Below are positions 9,372 to 18,300 of a stretch of DNA of 64,000 nt, piece by piece. Location: positions 1 to 64,000 of the forward strand of contig JAJYUA010000004.1 of NCBI GenBank assembly GCA_021792755.1, read 5' to 3'. The notes below the pieces were generated by a model. That model was not told the origin of the DNA. It made no database searches and was given only the letters and a program-made list of their open reading frames with translations. Within the stretch, counting starts at the first letter, position 1. Every line of letters begins with the position of its first letter. Source of the DNA: Pseudomonadota bacterium (GTDB taxonomy: Bacteria > Pseudomonadota > Gammaproteobacteria > Steroidobacterales > Steroidobacteraceae). The position numbers were made by a program, and so were the translations under genes.

Positions 9372-9917
9372 TCATGACTGAGGTGAGACCTGGCGTTTGC
9401 GGGAGGCCAGCAGCCTCGCGCGCTCCTCGGCACGGCGCGCGAGGCGCGCGTTGTGGGCGGCGAAACGCCGGCGGTTCGCGCGGGGCTCGGGGGCCGGCGC
9501 AGTGGCCGGTGTCGCCGGGCGGGGAGCCATGACGATGCAGTCCACGGGGCAGGGGGCGAGGCACAGCTCGCAGCCGGTGCAAAGCGCCATGACGACCGTG
9601 TGCAGATGTTTGCGCGCGCCGATGATGGCATCGACGGGGCAGGGCGGCAGGCACTTGGCGCAGCCGATGCAGGCGTCCTCGTCGATCAGGGCGACGAGCG
9701 TCGGTGCTTGCGCGCCGTTGGCGGGATTGAGCGGCAGTGGCTCGCGGCGCAGCAGCTTTGCCAGCGCGGCAATGGTTGCGGTGCCGCCCGGCGGGCATTG
9801 ATTGATTTCGGCCTCGCCGCGGGCAATCGCCTCGGCGTAGGGCCGGCAGCCCGGATGGCCGCAGCGGGCGCACTGGGTCTGCGGCAGCAGCGCGTCGATG
9901 TCGTCGGCGCCGGGCAT
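9372..9917 (-). CDS. RnfB/RsxB-like ferredoxin lacking the membrane anchor
   Basis: 181-residue iron-sulfur protein similar to RnfB/RsxB from its Cys-rich linker onward. [18 protein letters not shown] plus a later NQCPPGG gives the first 4Fe-4S site. Two ferredoxin motifs follow: [12 protein letters not shown] and [12 protein letters not shown]. The N-terminal transmembrane helix of true RnfB is absent, so it should be cytosolic. The C-terminus is a charged tail rich in Arg and Ala. No other rnf gene is in the window; the gene sits between metG (7 bases) and nth (15 bases). Its role could be electron supply or redox maturation, for example to Nth; this is unknown. Confidence 0.88.
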   Translation of the reverse strand: MPGADDIDALLPQTQCARCGHPGCRPYAEAIARGEAEINQCPPGGTATIAALAKLLRREPLPLNPANGAQAPTLVALIDEDACIGCAKCLPPCPVDAIIGARKHLHTVVMALCTGCELCLAPCPVDCIVMAPRPATPATAPAPEPRANRRRFAAHNARLARRAEERARLLASRKRQVSPQS

Positions 9918-9924
9918 GAGCTTT

Positions 9925-12054
9925 TCAGCTGATCCGCATCCCTGGTGTCGCGCCGGAGTCGGGCGAGAGCAGGTAGGGGCCGCCGGCCTCGCCGCTCGCG
10001 GCGAGCACCATGCCTTCGGACAGGCCGAACTTCATCTTGCGCGGCGCGAGGTTGGCCACCATCACCGTGAGGCGACCCACCAGCGTCGCAGGCTCGTAGG
10101 CGGACTTGATCCCGGCGAATACGGTGCGGGTCTCGGTACCGAGATCGAGCGTCAGTTTCAGCAGCTTGTCGGCTCCGGCGACCTGCTCCGCGGCCGCGAT
10201 GCGCGCCACGCGCAGGTCCACCTTCTTGAACTCATCGATGGAGAGGGCGGGCGGAGCTTGCGCCTGTGGCGGCACAGCCTTGGCTGGCGCCTGCACGCCG
10301 CCCTGGGCGGCGCTCGCCGCGGCCTGCCCGATGGCCGGCCCTTTCTGCGCCGGCGCGCTTTCCGCGGCGGCCTCGGCAGGAGGCTCGAGCAGCGCATCGA
10401 GCTGCTTGGGCTCGACGCGGGTCATGAGGTGTCGATACGGATTGACCCGCCGTGGCGGCTCGAGCGCATCCTGCCAGCGCAGCGGCAGCTCGAGCCCGAA
10501 CAGCTCCCGGGCGACACGTTCGGCGACATCGGGCAGCACGGGCGCGAGCAGCACGGTCAACACCTTGAATCCATAGAGTGCACGGGCACAGCTGTCCTGC
10601 AACTGCCCGCGCCGCGCCGGGTCCTTGGCGAGCACCCAGGGCTTGCGCGCGTCGAATTCCTGGTTCAGCCGGTCGGCAAAGGCCATCGTCTCGCGCATCG
10701 CCCGGCCGAACTCGCGCCCCTGGTAGCTGGCGCGGACTTGTTCGCTCACCTGCTGCGCCTGCCGCGCGAGCGCATCCAGGTCGGGGCCGTACTCGATCGC
10801 GCCCTGGAAGTGGCGGGTGATGAAACTGGCCGCGCGGCTGGCGATGTTGACGTACTTGCCGATGAGATCGCTGTTGACCCGCGCCACGAAGTCATCGGGA
10901 TTGAAGTCCAGGTCCTCGACGTTGGCATTGAGCTTGGCGGCGATGTAGTAGCGCAGCCACTCCGGATTCATGCCGAGCTCGAGGTAGCGCAGCGGGCTGA
11001 TCCCGGTGCCGCGCGACTTGGACATCTTCTCCCCGGAGACGGTGATGAAGCCGTGAACGTGGACGTTGTCGGGAACCTTGTAGGGGGGGCCGGCGAACTT
11101 CAGCATCGCCGGCCAGAACAGCGTGTGGAAGTAGATGATGTCCTTGCCGATGAAGTGGATCTGGCGGGTGTCCGGATCGGTGAGGAAGGCCTCGAAGGCG
11201 CGCGGCTCCCCGCCCGCCCGCGCCTTGCCGCTGTCGAAGTAGCTCTTGAGCGAGGCGAGGTAGCCGATGGGCGCATCGAGCCACACGTAGAAGTACTTCC
11301 CGGGCGCATCCGGGATCGGAATGCCGAAGTAGGGGGCGTCGCGCGAGATGTCCCAGTCCGAGAGTGCCTGATCCCCGTTGCCGGAGAGCCATTCGCGCGC
11401 CTTGTTGGCGACCTGGGGCTGCACGTGGCCGGGCTGTCCCAGCCACTCGTGCAGGAATTCGACGCAGCGCGGATCGGAGAGCCGGAAGAAGAAATGGTCC
11501 GAGGTCCTGAGCACGGGCCTTGCGCCGGTGAGGACCGAGTACGGCTCGATGAGCTGCGTCGGGGAATAGACGCTGCTGCAGACCTCGCACGCGTCCCCGT
11601 ACTGGTCCTTGGCGCGGCACTTGGGGCATTCGCCCTTGATGTACCGGTCGGCGAGAAACATGCCCTTGACCGGGTCGTAGAACTGCTCGATCGGCTTCGA
11701 GTAGATGAGCCCCGCGCCCTTCAGGCGCCGGTAGACATCCTGGGAGAGCGCGACGTTCTCGGGCGAGTCGGTCGAGTGCCAGTGATCGAAGCCGATGCGA
11801 AAGCCCTCGAGGTAGCGGGGCCGGCCGGCGGCGATGCGCGCAACCAGCTCCCGCGGGCTCACGCCTTCGGCCTCGGCCTTGAGCATGATGGGCGCGCCGT
11901 GGGCGTCGTCCGCCCCCACGAAGTGCACCCGATGACCCTGCATGCGCTGGAAGCGCACCCAGATATCGGCCTGGATGTACTCCATGATGTGTCCGATGTG
12001 AAACGGGCCGTTCGCGTACGGCAGGGCGGCGGTGACGAAGAAAGTCTCGCTCAT
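9925..12054 (-). CDS. metG: Methionyl-tRNA synthetase
   Basis: Class I synthetase charging tRNA-Met; 709 residues. The HIGH-type motif is HIGH in [12 protein letters not shown], the zinc knuckle has CPKC and CEVC, and the signature KMSKSRGT is present. The C-terminal ~110 residues form the tRNA-binding dimerisation domain ([18 protein letters not shown]), joined by an Ala/Pro-rich linker. ATG 12054 gives the expected start [20 protein letters not shown]. It lies 84 bases after the pilU-like gene and overlaps nothing. Confidence 0.97.
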   Translation of the reverse strand: MSETFFVTAALPYANGPFHIGHIMEYIQADIWVRFQRMQGHRVHFVGADDAHGAPIMLKAEAEGVSPRELVARIAAGRPRYLEGFRIGFDHWHSTDSPENVALSQDVYRRLKGAGLIYSKPIEQFYDPVKGMFLADRYIKGECPKCRAKDQYGDACEVCSSVYSPTQLIEPYSVLTGARPVLRTSDHFFFRLSDPRCVEFLHEWLGQPGHVQPQVANKAREWLSGNGDQALSDWDISRDAPYFGIPIPDAPGKYFYVWLDAPIGYLASLKSYFDSGKARAGGEPRAFEAFLTDPDTRQIHFIGKDIIYFHTLFWPAMLKFAGPPYKVPDNVHVHGFITVSGEKMSKSRGTGISPLRYLELGMNPEWLRYYIAAKLNANVEDLDFNPDDFVARVNSDLIGKYVNIASRAASFITRHFQGAIEYGPDLDALARQAQQVSEQVRASYQGREFGRAMRETMAFADRLNQEFDARKPWVLAKDPARRGQLQDSCARALYGFKVLTVLLAPVLPDVAERVARELFGLELPLRWQDALEPPRRVNPYRHLMTRVEPKQLDALLEPPAEAAAESAPAQKGPAIGQAAASAAQGGVQAPAKAVPPQAQAPPALSIDEFKKVDLRVARIAAAEQVAGADKLLKLTLDLGTETRTVFAGIKSAYEPATLVGRLTVMVANLAPRKMKFGLSEGMVLAASGEAGGPYLLSPDSGATPGMRIS

Positions 12055-12138
12055 CGGCGGATCTTACCGGTTGCGCGCGGCTCTAGACAGCCCGCTTGCG
12101 CGCGGGACGGCGGCCGCAGGGCGGATTTTCCGCGCGCT

Positions 12139-13200
12139 CTAGGCCCCGCCCCGGAGCGCCTCGAAGCGCGCCTTGTTGATGGCCTTCTGGTAGGCCTCCT
12201 CCGCGGTGACGAGGCGCTGCTCGAGCAGCTGTTGAATGGCGCTGTCCATGGTGCGCATGCCGAACTGGGCGCCGGACTGCATGGTGTTCTCGAGTTGGTC
12301 GAGCTTGCCCTGGCGGATGAGGCTCGCCGCCGCGGGGGTATTGATGAGGATCTCGAGCGCCGCCACCCGGCCGCGCCCGTCGGCCCGCCGCAGCAGCTGC
12401 TGCGAGACCACGCCGCGCAGCGACGTCGACAGCATGCCGCGCACGTGCGATTGCTTGTCGGCGGGGAAAACGTTGACCATGCGGTCCACCGTCTGCGCCG
12501 CCCCGTTGGTATGCAGCGTGCCCATGACGAGGATCCCGGTCTCGGCGGCGGTCACCGCGATGCTCATCGTCTCCAGATCGCGAAGCTCCCCGACCAGGAT
12601 GACGTCCGGATCCTCGCGCAGTGCCGAGTGCAGCGCGGCGGCGAAACTCGCGCTGTGTACGCCGATCTCGCGCTGGCTCATGAGGCAGTTCTTTCTCTGG
12701 TGCACGAACTCGATCGGGTCCTCGATGGTGAGGATGTGGCCCTTCTCCCGGGTGTTGATGTCGTCGATCATCGCAGCGAGCGTGGTCGACTTGCCCGAGC
12801 CGGTCTTGCCGGTGACCAGCACCAGACCGTTGGTGGCCAGGCAGAGCCTGCGCACCGCATCGGGCATGTCGAGCTCATCGAGTGTGAGCGCCTTGGAGGG
12901 TATGGCGCGCAGCACCGCCCCCATGCCGTTCAGCTGGCGCATCACGTTGACGCGGAAGCGCCCGACCTCCGGGATGGTGTAGGCGAAGTCGGCCCCGTCC
13001 TTCGACTCGAAGCGCTCGGCGGCCATCTTCGGCATGATCTCGCGCAGGGCCTGCTTGACGAATTCCTGGCCGAGCGTCTGGTCCGTGAGCGGCATGAGCT
13101 CCCCGTACAGGCGGATTCGCGGCGGCTCCCCGGCGATGAAATGCAGGTCCGAGCCGTGCCGCTTGAGCACTTCGAGCAGGAGGGCGTCGATCCTCGCCAT
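12139..13200 (-). CDS. pilU: PilT/PilU-family type IV pilus retraction ATPase (second copy)
   Basis: Hexameric secretion-type ATPase that powers pilus retraction. 353 residues. Walker A is GKTGSGKSTT, the Asp box has ILTIEDPIEFVH, Walker B is DVILVGELRD and the His box is GTLHTNGAAQT. The frame opens with TTG 13206, but ATG 13200 has GAGG 7 bases upstream and gives MARIDALLLEV, parallel to its neighbour. It starts 10 bases after the other pilT-like gene, in the usual pilT-pilU tandem. The C-terminal AxxxLIRxGK region is present. Assignment as PilU rather than PilT is by position only. Confidence 0.88.
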   Translation of the reverse strand: MARIDALLLEVLKRHGSDLHFIAGEPPRIRLYGELMPLTDQTLGQEFVKQALREIMPKMAAERFESKDGADFAYTIPEVGRFRVNVMRQLNGMGAVLRAIPSKALTLDELDMPDAVRRLCLATNGLVLVTGKTGSGKSTTLAAMIDDINTREKGHILTIEDPIEFVHQRKNCLMSQREIGVHSASFAAALHSALREDPDVILVGELRDLETMSIAVTAAETGILVMGTLHTNGAAQTVDRMVNVFPADKQSHVRGMLSTSLRGVVSQQLLRRADGRGRVAALEILINTPAAASLIRQGKLDQLENTMQSGAQFGMRTMDSAIQQLLEQRLVTAEEAYQKAINKARFEALRGGA

Positions 13201-13209
13201 TGGCAAGCC

Positions 13210-14313
13210 TCACGTGCCCGGAGCCGCCGCGGCCTCGGCCTTCGGCAGCAGGGAGGCGTCGGTGACGTATTTCTGGAAGGGCCGCTTGTCGGTGGCGTAG
13301 CTGTAGGCGTGCTCCGGATCGATCTCGCGGGCGGCGATCGCCGCGAGCAGCGACTGGTCGAGCAGTTGCATGCCGAGGTCGCGGTTGGTCTGCACCAGGC
13401 TCGGGATCTGGAAGGTCTGCTCCATCTGGATCAGCTTGGCGATCGCCCGGGTCATGATCATCACCTCGCACACGGCCCGGCGCCCGTGGCCGTCGGGGGT
13501 TTTCACCAGCACCTGGGTCACCACGGCGAGCAGGCTCTGCGCGAGGAAGCTCTTGGTCTGCTCGCGCTGCTCGATCGGCAGCGCATCGATGATGCGATCG
13601 ACGGTCTTCACGGCGCTGGTGGTGTGCAGCGTGCCGAGCACGAGGTGGCCGGTCTCGGCGGCGGTCATGGCCATGGAGATCGTCTCGGCGTCGCGCATCT
13701 CGCCGACCAGGATCACATCCGGATCCTCGCGCATGGCCGCGCGCACGCCTTCCGCGAAGCTCGGGATGTGGGTGCCGAGCTCCCGCTGGATGACCTGGCT
13801 CGTCTTGCTCGGATGCACGACCTCGATGGGATCCTCCAGGGTGATGATGTTGAGCTTGCGGGTCTGGTTCAGGTGGTCGATCATCGCCGCGAGCGTGGTC
13901 GACTTGCCCGCGCCGGTCGCCCCCGTCACCAGGATCATCCCCTGGTGATGGTCGCAGAGCTTCTCGATCACCGGCGGCAGGCCCATCTGGGCGAGCGTCG
14001 GCACCTGCGAGGGAATGGTGCGGAAGGTGGCCCCGATGCCGGTGTCCTTGCGAAAGACATTGGCGCGAAAGCGGGCCCCGTCGGCCGAGACATAGGAAAA
14101 ATCCAGATCATTGCCGGCGGCGAAGCGCTGCGACTGCGAGGGCGTGAGGATCTCCAGCACGTACCCTTCCAGCTCCGCGGCGCGCAGGTCCCGGAACTTG
14201 ATCGGCAGCAGATCCCCGTGCATGCGCAGCATCGGGGGCACCCCGACGGCGAGATGCAAGTCCGAGCAGCCTTGCTGCACGCCGAGCTTCAAGAACGCAT
14301 CGATACGGGCCAA
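13210..14313 (-). CDS. pilT: PilT-family twitching motility ATPase (first copy)
   Basis: Retraction ATPase of type IV pili, 367 residues. Walker A is GATGAGKSTT, then ITLEDPIEVVHPSKTSQ, Walker B DVILVGEMRDAET and GTLHTTSAVKT. The start codon is TTG at 14313, supported by a perfect AGGAGG seven bases upstream and by the start MARIDAFLK, which matches the following paralogue. The C-terminal tail beyond the ATPase core (FQKYVTDASLLPKAEAA) is specific to this copy. The two ATPases share the overall fold but differ enough to have separate roles. An upstream gene on the same strand encodes a HEAT-repeat kinase. Confidence 0.88.
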   Translation of the reverse strand: MARIDAFLKLGVQQGCSDLHLAVGVPPMLRMHGDLLPIKFRDLRAAELEGYVLEILTPSQSQRFAAGNDLDFSYVSADGARFRANVFRKDTGIGATFRTIPSQVPTLAQMGLPPVIEKLCDHHQGMILVTGATGAGKSTTLAAMIDHLNQTRKLNIITLEDPIEVVHPSKTSQVIQRELGTHIPSFAEGVRAAMREDPDVILVGEMRDAETISMAMTAAETGHLVLGTLHTTSAVKTVDRIIDALPIEQREQTKSFLAQSLLAVVTQVLVKTPDGHGRRAVCEVMIMTRAIAKLIQMEQTFQIPSLVQTNRDLGMQLLDQSLLAAIAAREIDPEHAYSYATDKRPFQKYVTDASLLPKAEAAAAPGT

Positions 14314-14433
14314 AAGGCGTCCTCCTGCCTGGTCGAGGCCGTACTTTGGCGCGAGGGCCGGCGGGAAATCAACCGTGTGGGCGTGGAAATTTGAGCCGGC
14401 ACACGCCGGCCGGCCCGGGGACGGCCGGTATGC

Positions 14434-16809
14434 TCAGGCGGTGCGCTGGTATTTCTCGAGCGCCACGCGCACATCGTCCATGCTCTGGAAGCGCTTGGCC
14501 TTGTCGACGGCCATGGCGCGCATGACCAGCTCCGAGAGTCCGCGCGGCAGGGAGGCGTTGAGCTCTTGCGGGGGGCGGGCCTTGCCCTGCACGTGCTGGT
14601 ACATCACCGACATGTGATCGCCGCGCGAATAGGGCGGAGTGCCGGTGAGCATTTCGTAGAGGATCACGCCCAGGGCGTAGATGTCGGCGCGCTCGTCGAC
14701 CCGCTTGCCGAGGATCTGCTCGGGCGCCATGTACTTCGGCGAGCCGATGACGTAGCCGGTGCGGGTCAGCTGGGTCTCGCTCTCGCGCTGCGCGGCGGCC
14801 ACACCGAAGTCGACGATCTTCAGCAGTCCTTCCTCGTTGATCAGCACGTTCGCGGGCTTCAGATCCCGATGCACGATGCCCACGCGGTGCGCGACCGTCA
14901 TGCCGGTGCAGATGTCGGCGCCGAACTGCAGAGCGCGCCTGAGCTCGAGCGGCTTCTCCCCGGTGATCTCGCTGCCCAGGGTGTGCGAGGGGAAATACTC
15001 CATCGAGATCGCATAGTTTCCCTGGATGTAGAGGAAGTCGTAGATGCGGATGACGTTTTGGTGCGTGATCTTGCGCGAGTAGCGCAGCTCGTGCACGAAG
15101 CGCTTCATGACCTCCTCGTCCGTCGCCACATTGGGATTGAGGAACTTCAGGATCAGCCGCTCATCGACCACCGTGTCCTCCATCAGCAGCACGGTGCCGA
15201 AGGCGCCCTTGCCGATGCGCTCGAGGTACTTGTAGCGGCCTTCGAGGATGTCGCCGGTCCTGAGCGTCTGGATATCGAGCCGGGCGGCTTCCTTCGCCTG
15301 CGCCCGGCTCGGCGCGGGGGCCGGCGGGGCGGGCAGGGGGGACTCGGGCAGGACGATCTCCGCGGTCGCCGGCGCGGCGGCGAGGCGCCGCTCGAGATCG
15401 GCGAGCGCCGCTTCGGCGGCGCGGGCGATCGTCTCGTCGGGCGCGGCGGCCTGCGCCTTGAGCTGGCTGCGCACCGGCTCGGCGCCGCCGGCGTCGGCGA
15501 GAGCGGCGAGCGCCTGCATGGCCTCGATCCGCACCTCCCGCTCGGGCCTGCCGAGCAGCGGCATCAAGGTGTCGGCGAGCTGCGCATCGCCGAGCCTGCC
15601 GAGGGCGCGCACGACGATGGGCAGCGCCTTGGTCTTGCCCTCCCTCAGCATCTCGAGCAGCCGGGGCACGGCCCGCTTGCTGCCGATCTCGGCGAGTGCA
15701 TCGACCGCGCGCTCACTCACCCACCAGTCCGGGTCGCGGGTCGCCTGGATGAGCGAGTCGACGGCGCGCTCGTCCTTGGTCTGGTTGAGGATCTCGATGG
15801 CGGCGCGGCGGATGTCCTGGTCCTGGTCGCGCACCAGCTGCAGCACCGCATCGATGACTCGCGGGCCGCCGATCTTGCCGAGCGCATCCGCCGCCCGTGA
15901 GCGCACCCACCAGTCGCTGTCCTTCAGCGCCGCGAGCAGGTGTTTCACCGATTTGGCGTCGCCCACCTCGTTCAGCACCTCGACCGCGGCGCGCCGGGCG
16001 CTCTCGCTCTCGTCCTTGAGCACCGCGATCAGGTAGCGGATGGTATCCGGATCATTGGCTTTGATGACGACATCGACAGCCTTGTTCTGCACGTCGATCT
16101 CGGGATCCTTCAGCAGCTCGCAGACTTTCTCGACGTCGATCGCCCCATCCATGCGCTGCAGTGCCGACAGCGTCGCTCCGCGGATCAGCTTGTTGGGGTC
16201 GTTGAGCAGGCCCTGCAGCGCGGTGTGCACCTCGGGTGTGTTGAAGCGCGCGAGGACATTGACGATGTGCACGCGCGCGATGGGATCCTTGCCGTGCAGG
16301 CGCTGGATGAGCTCCGGCAGCGTGCCGGGGCCGGTGAGCTCCCCGATGATGCGAAAGAGCGCAGCCTTCTCGTTCGGCTCCTGGGTATAGGCGGCGTTCA
16401 GCAGCTCGCGCACCGTGAAGCGGGACTTGTGCGCGGCGATGACCTCCAGGAGCTTCGCCTTGGCGATCCCCGGGGTCGACAGCGCATCGAGCAGCAGGTT
16501 CGGCGGGAAGTTGCGGCTGCTGGTGAGCGCCCAGGCGATCCCCGCGATCACCCGCGGACTGCCCTCGACCAGCCCCTGCATGAATTGGGGGAGGGTTTTG
16601 GGACTCACCAGGTGCGCCAGGACCTCGACCAGGGCGAGCGTGGCGTTCTTGTCGGCCTCGGACAGTGCCGCGAGGATCGGGCCGATCGCGCCCGGCCCGA
16701 GCTCCTTGAGGCGCGCAATGGATTTTTGGGTTTCCGCGCTCGCCGGGTCCGCCGAGGAGCGGATGCCGGTGATCAGCCGGTCGGCGCGCACATTGGTTAA
16801 AAAGCTCAT
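14434..16809 (-). CDS. HEAT-repeat protein fused to a Hanks-type Ser/Thr kinase
   Basis: 791 residues. Residues ~25-490 are a chain of HEAT-like helical repeats (repeated units such as DSDWWVRSRAADALGKIG and DPDWWVSERAVDALAEIG). A Pro/Ala linker follows, then a kinase domain at 522-791: glycine loop GKGAFG, invariant Lys555 (LILKFL), HRDLKPAN (Asp648), DFG (667-669) and APE in YMAPEQ. All catalytic residues are present, so it should be active. No transmembrane or PASTA segment is visible. ATG 16809 gives MSFLTNVRADRLITG; the frame stays open to 17082 but that region is poor. It is 120 bases upstream of the pilT-like gene on the same strand. The substrate is unknown; control of pilus retraction is an inference from position. 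Confidence 0.9.
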   Translation of the reverse strand: MSFLTNVRADRLITGIRSSADPASAETQKSIARLKELGPGAIGPILAALSEADKNATLALVEVLAHLVSPKTLPQFMQGLVEGSPRVIAGIAWALTSSRNFPPNLLLDALSTPGIAKAKLLEVIAAHKSRFTVRELLNAAYTQEPNEKAALFRIIGELTGPGTLPELIQRLHGKDPIARVHIVNVLARFNTPEVHTALQGLLNDPNKLIRGATLSALQRMDGAIDVEKVCELLKDPEIDVQNKAVDVVIKANDPDTIRYLIAVLKDESESARRAAVEVLNEVGDAKSVKHLLAALKDSDWWVRSRAADALGKIGGPRVIDAVLQLVRDQDQDIRRAAIEILNQTKDERAVDSLIQATRDPDWWVSERAVDALAEIGSKRAVPRLLEMLREGKTKALPIVVRALGRLGDAQLADTLMPLLGRPEREVRIEAMQALAALADAGGAEPVRSQLKAQAAAPDETIARAAEAALADLERRLAAAPATAEIVLPESPLPAPPAPAPSRAQAKEAARLDIQTLRTGDILEGRYKYLERIGKGAFGTVLLMEDTVVDERLILKFLNPNVATDEEVMKRFVHELRYSRKITHQNVIRIYDFLYIQGNYAISMEYFPSHTLGSEITGEKPLELRRALQFGADICTGMTVAHRVGIVHRDLKPANVLINEEGLLKIVDFGVAAAQRESETQLTRTGYVIGSPKYMAPEQILGKRVDERADIYALGVILYEMLTGTPPYSRGDHMSVMYQHVQGKARPPQELNASLPRGLSELVMRAMAVDKAKRFQSMDDVRVALEKYQRTA

Positions 16810-17065
16810 CAGCCGGTCTGCCGAGGCACTCCAGTGCTCCCCCTGCCCGCCCCGTTTCGTTGCGTCCCGGCACCGCTGGAACGACGCGGATCGCTTCCAG
16901 CTCGCCAGGCGCCGGGTTCTTGGGACTTCGCGGGGGGCGCTCGATGGCAGTATGCCACAGGCCGGCCGCCGCCCGCGCTCTTGCATGGCGCACAATCCAT
17001 GCGCGCGCTCCCGCGAGCCTCTAGAATACCCTTCCCTGATTTTCCCCCTGCGTCCCGACTGCCCT

Positions 17066-18163
17066 ATGAGCGACGATTCCACCCTGGATGCCCTGCGCGC
17101 GGCGATCGAGTCTTACGTCGATCCGTATCTGCATCAGACGCTGCGCGAGGCGGCCGCGCTCAAGGAGCTGTCCTTCTCGGAGGGCGGCTATCGCGTGCGC
17201 ATCGGGGTGGGGTACCCCGTGGGAGGCTATCAGGAGCAGCTCGCCTCGGCGCTGAAGGCGCACGTGGCGGCGGCGGGGCTGAGCAGCCCCTTCGAGGTGC
17301 AGGTGCAGTCGCTGATCCGCGCTCACGCCGTGCAACGGCCGCTGCAGCCGATCGGGCAGATCAGGAACATCGTGGCGGTGGCCTCGGGCAAGGGCGGGGT
17401 GGGCAAGTCCACCGTGGCGGCGAATCTCGCCCTCGCCTGGGCCCAACAAGGGGCTCGGGTGGGGGTGCTGGATGCGGATATCTACGGGCCGAGCCAGCCC
17501 CTGATGCTCGGCCTCTCGGGCGAGAAGCCCTTCTCCCCCGACGGCAAGCACATCGAGCCGCTGAAGAGGCACGGGGTGGAGGCGATGTCCATCGGCTTTC
17601 TGGCCGATTCCGATCAGCCGATGGTGTGGCGAGGCCCCATGGTCACCCAGGCGCTGAGTCAGCTGCTGTCCCAGACCCGCTGGGGCGAGCTCGATTACCT
17701 CGTCATCGACATGCCGCCCGGCACCGGGGACATTCAGCTGACGCTCGCTCAGCGCGTGCCCGTGGCAGGTGCCGTGATCGTCACGACGCCCCAGGATATC
17801 GCGCTGACCGATGCCAGCAAGGGCCTCAAGATGTTCGAGAAGGTCTCGGTGCCCGTCCTCGGCATCGTGGAGAACATGAGCGTGCACGTGTGCTCGCAGT
17901 GCGGACACATCGAGCACATCTTCGGCGAAGGCGGCGGAGCGCGCATGGCCGCCCAGCACGGCGTGAGGCTTCTCGGCGAGCTGCCCCTCGATGTGCACAT
18001 CCGCGAGGAGGCCGACGGCGGGCAGCCCACGGTGATCGCGGCTCCCGGCTCGCCCCGCGCCAAGGCGTATATCGAGATGGCGCGCCACACGGCCGGGGCG
18101 CTGGCGGTGCGGCCGCTCGACCACAGCAGCGCGTTTCCCAGGATCGTCGTTGAGAAAAAGTGA
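17066..18163 (+). CDS. mrp: Mrp/ApbC iron-sulfur cluster carrier ATPase
   Basis: P-loop ATPase that binds and transfers Fe-S clusters to apoproteins. 365 residues: an N-terminal MIP18-like domain (~1-90), then the deviant Walker A GKGGVGKST, VLDADIYGPSQP, DMPPGTGD and the cluster-binding CxxC in HVCSQCGH. ATG 17066 gives MSDDSTLDALRAAIES; the frame upstream is open but overlaps the divergent kinase start region. In pseudomonads the homologue lies between metG and dcd, as here with insertions. It is likely needed for Nth, the RnfB-like protein and the formate dehydrogenase in this window. Confidence 0.95.
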   Translation: MSDDSTLDALRAAIESYVDPYLHQTLREAAALKELSFSEGGYRVRIGVGYPVGGYQEQLASALKAHVAAAGLSSPFEVQVQSLIRAHAVQRPLQPIGQIRNIVAVASGKGGVGKSTVAANLALAWAQQGARVGVLDADIYGPSQPLMLGLSGEKPFSPDGKHIEPLKRHGVEAMSIGFLADSDQPMVWRGPMVTQALSQLLSQTRWGELDYLVIDMPPGTGDIQLTLAQRVPVAGAVIVTTPQDIALTDASKGLKMFEKVSVPVLGIVENMSVHVCSQCGHIEHIFGEGGGARMAAQHGVRLLGELPLDVHIREEADGGQPTVIAAPGSPRAKAYIEMARHTAGALAVRPLDHSSAFPRIVVEKK

Positions 18164-18300
18164 CCTGCCCGTGTCCGCGGTGCTCGCCGCGGCGCATCTG
18201 ACGGGCACTGCCGCGTATTGCGGCGGCGGCGTTCGCAAGCGATCTGCACGGGGGAAGGACTGATCGTGGATGTTTTATCTTGCGAGAGCGTGGCCGCCCG

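Noticed and set aside
9898-14394. A 1498-codon open frame on the plus strand opposite metG, pilU and pilT
   Set aside because: It is an antisense shadow of three well-supported genes in high-GC DNA; its translation is Arg/His/Gly-rich with no family motif.
18280-18300. Seven extra codons before the dcd ATG
   Set aside because: [13 protein letters not shown] at 18301 matches the known start of this enzyme family.
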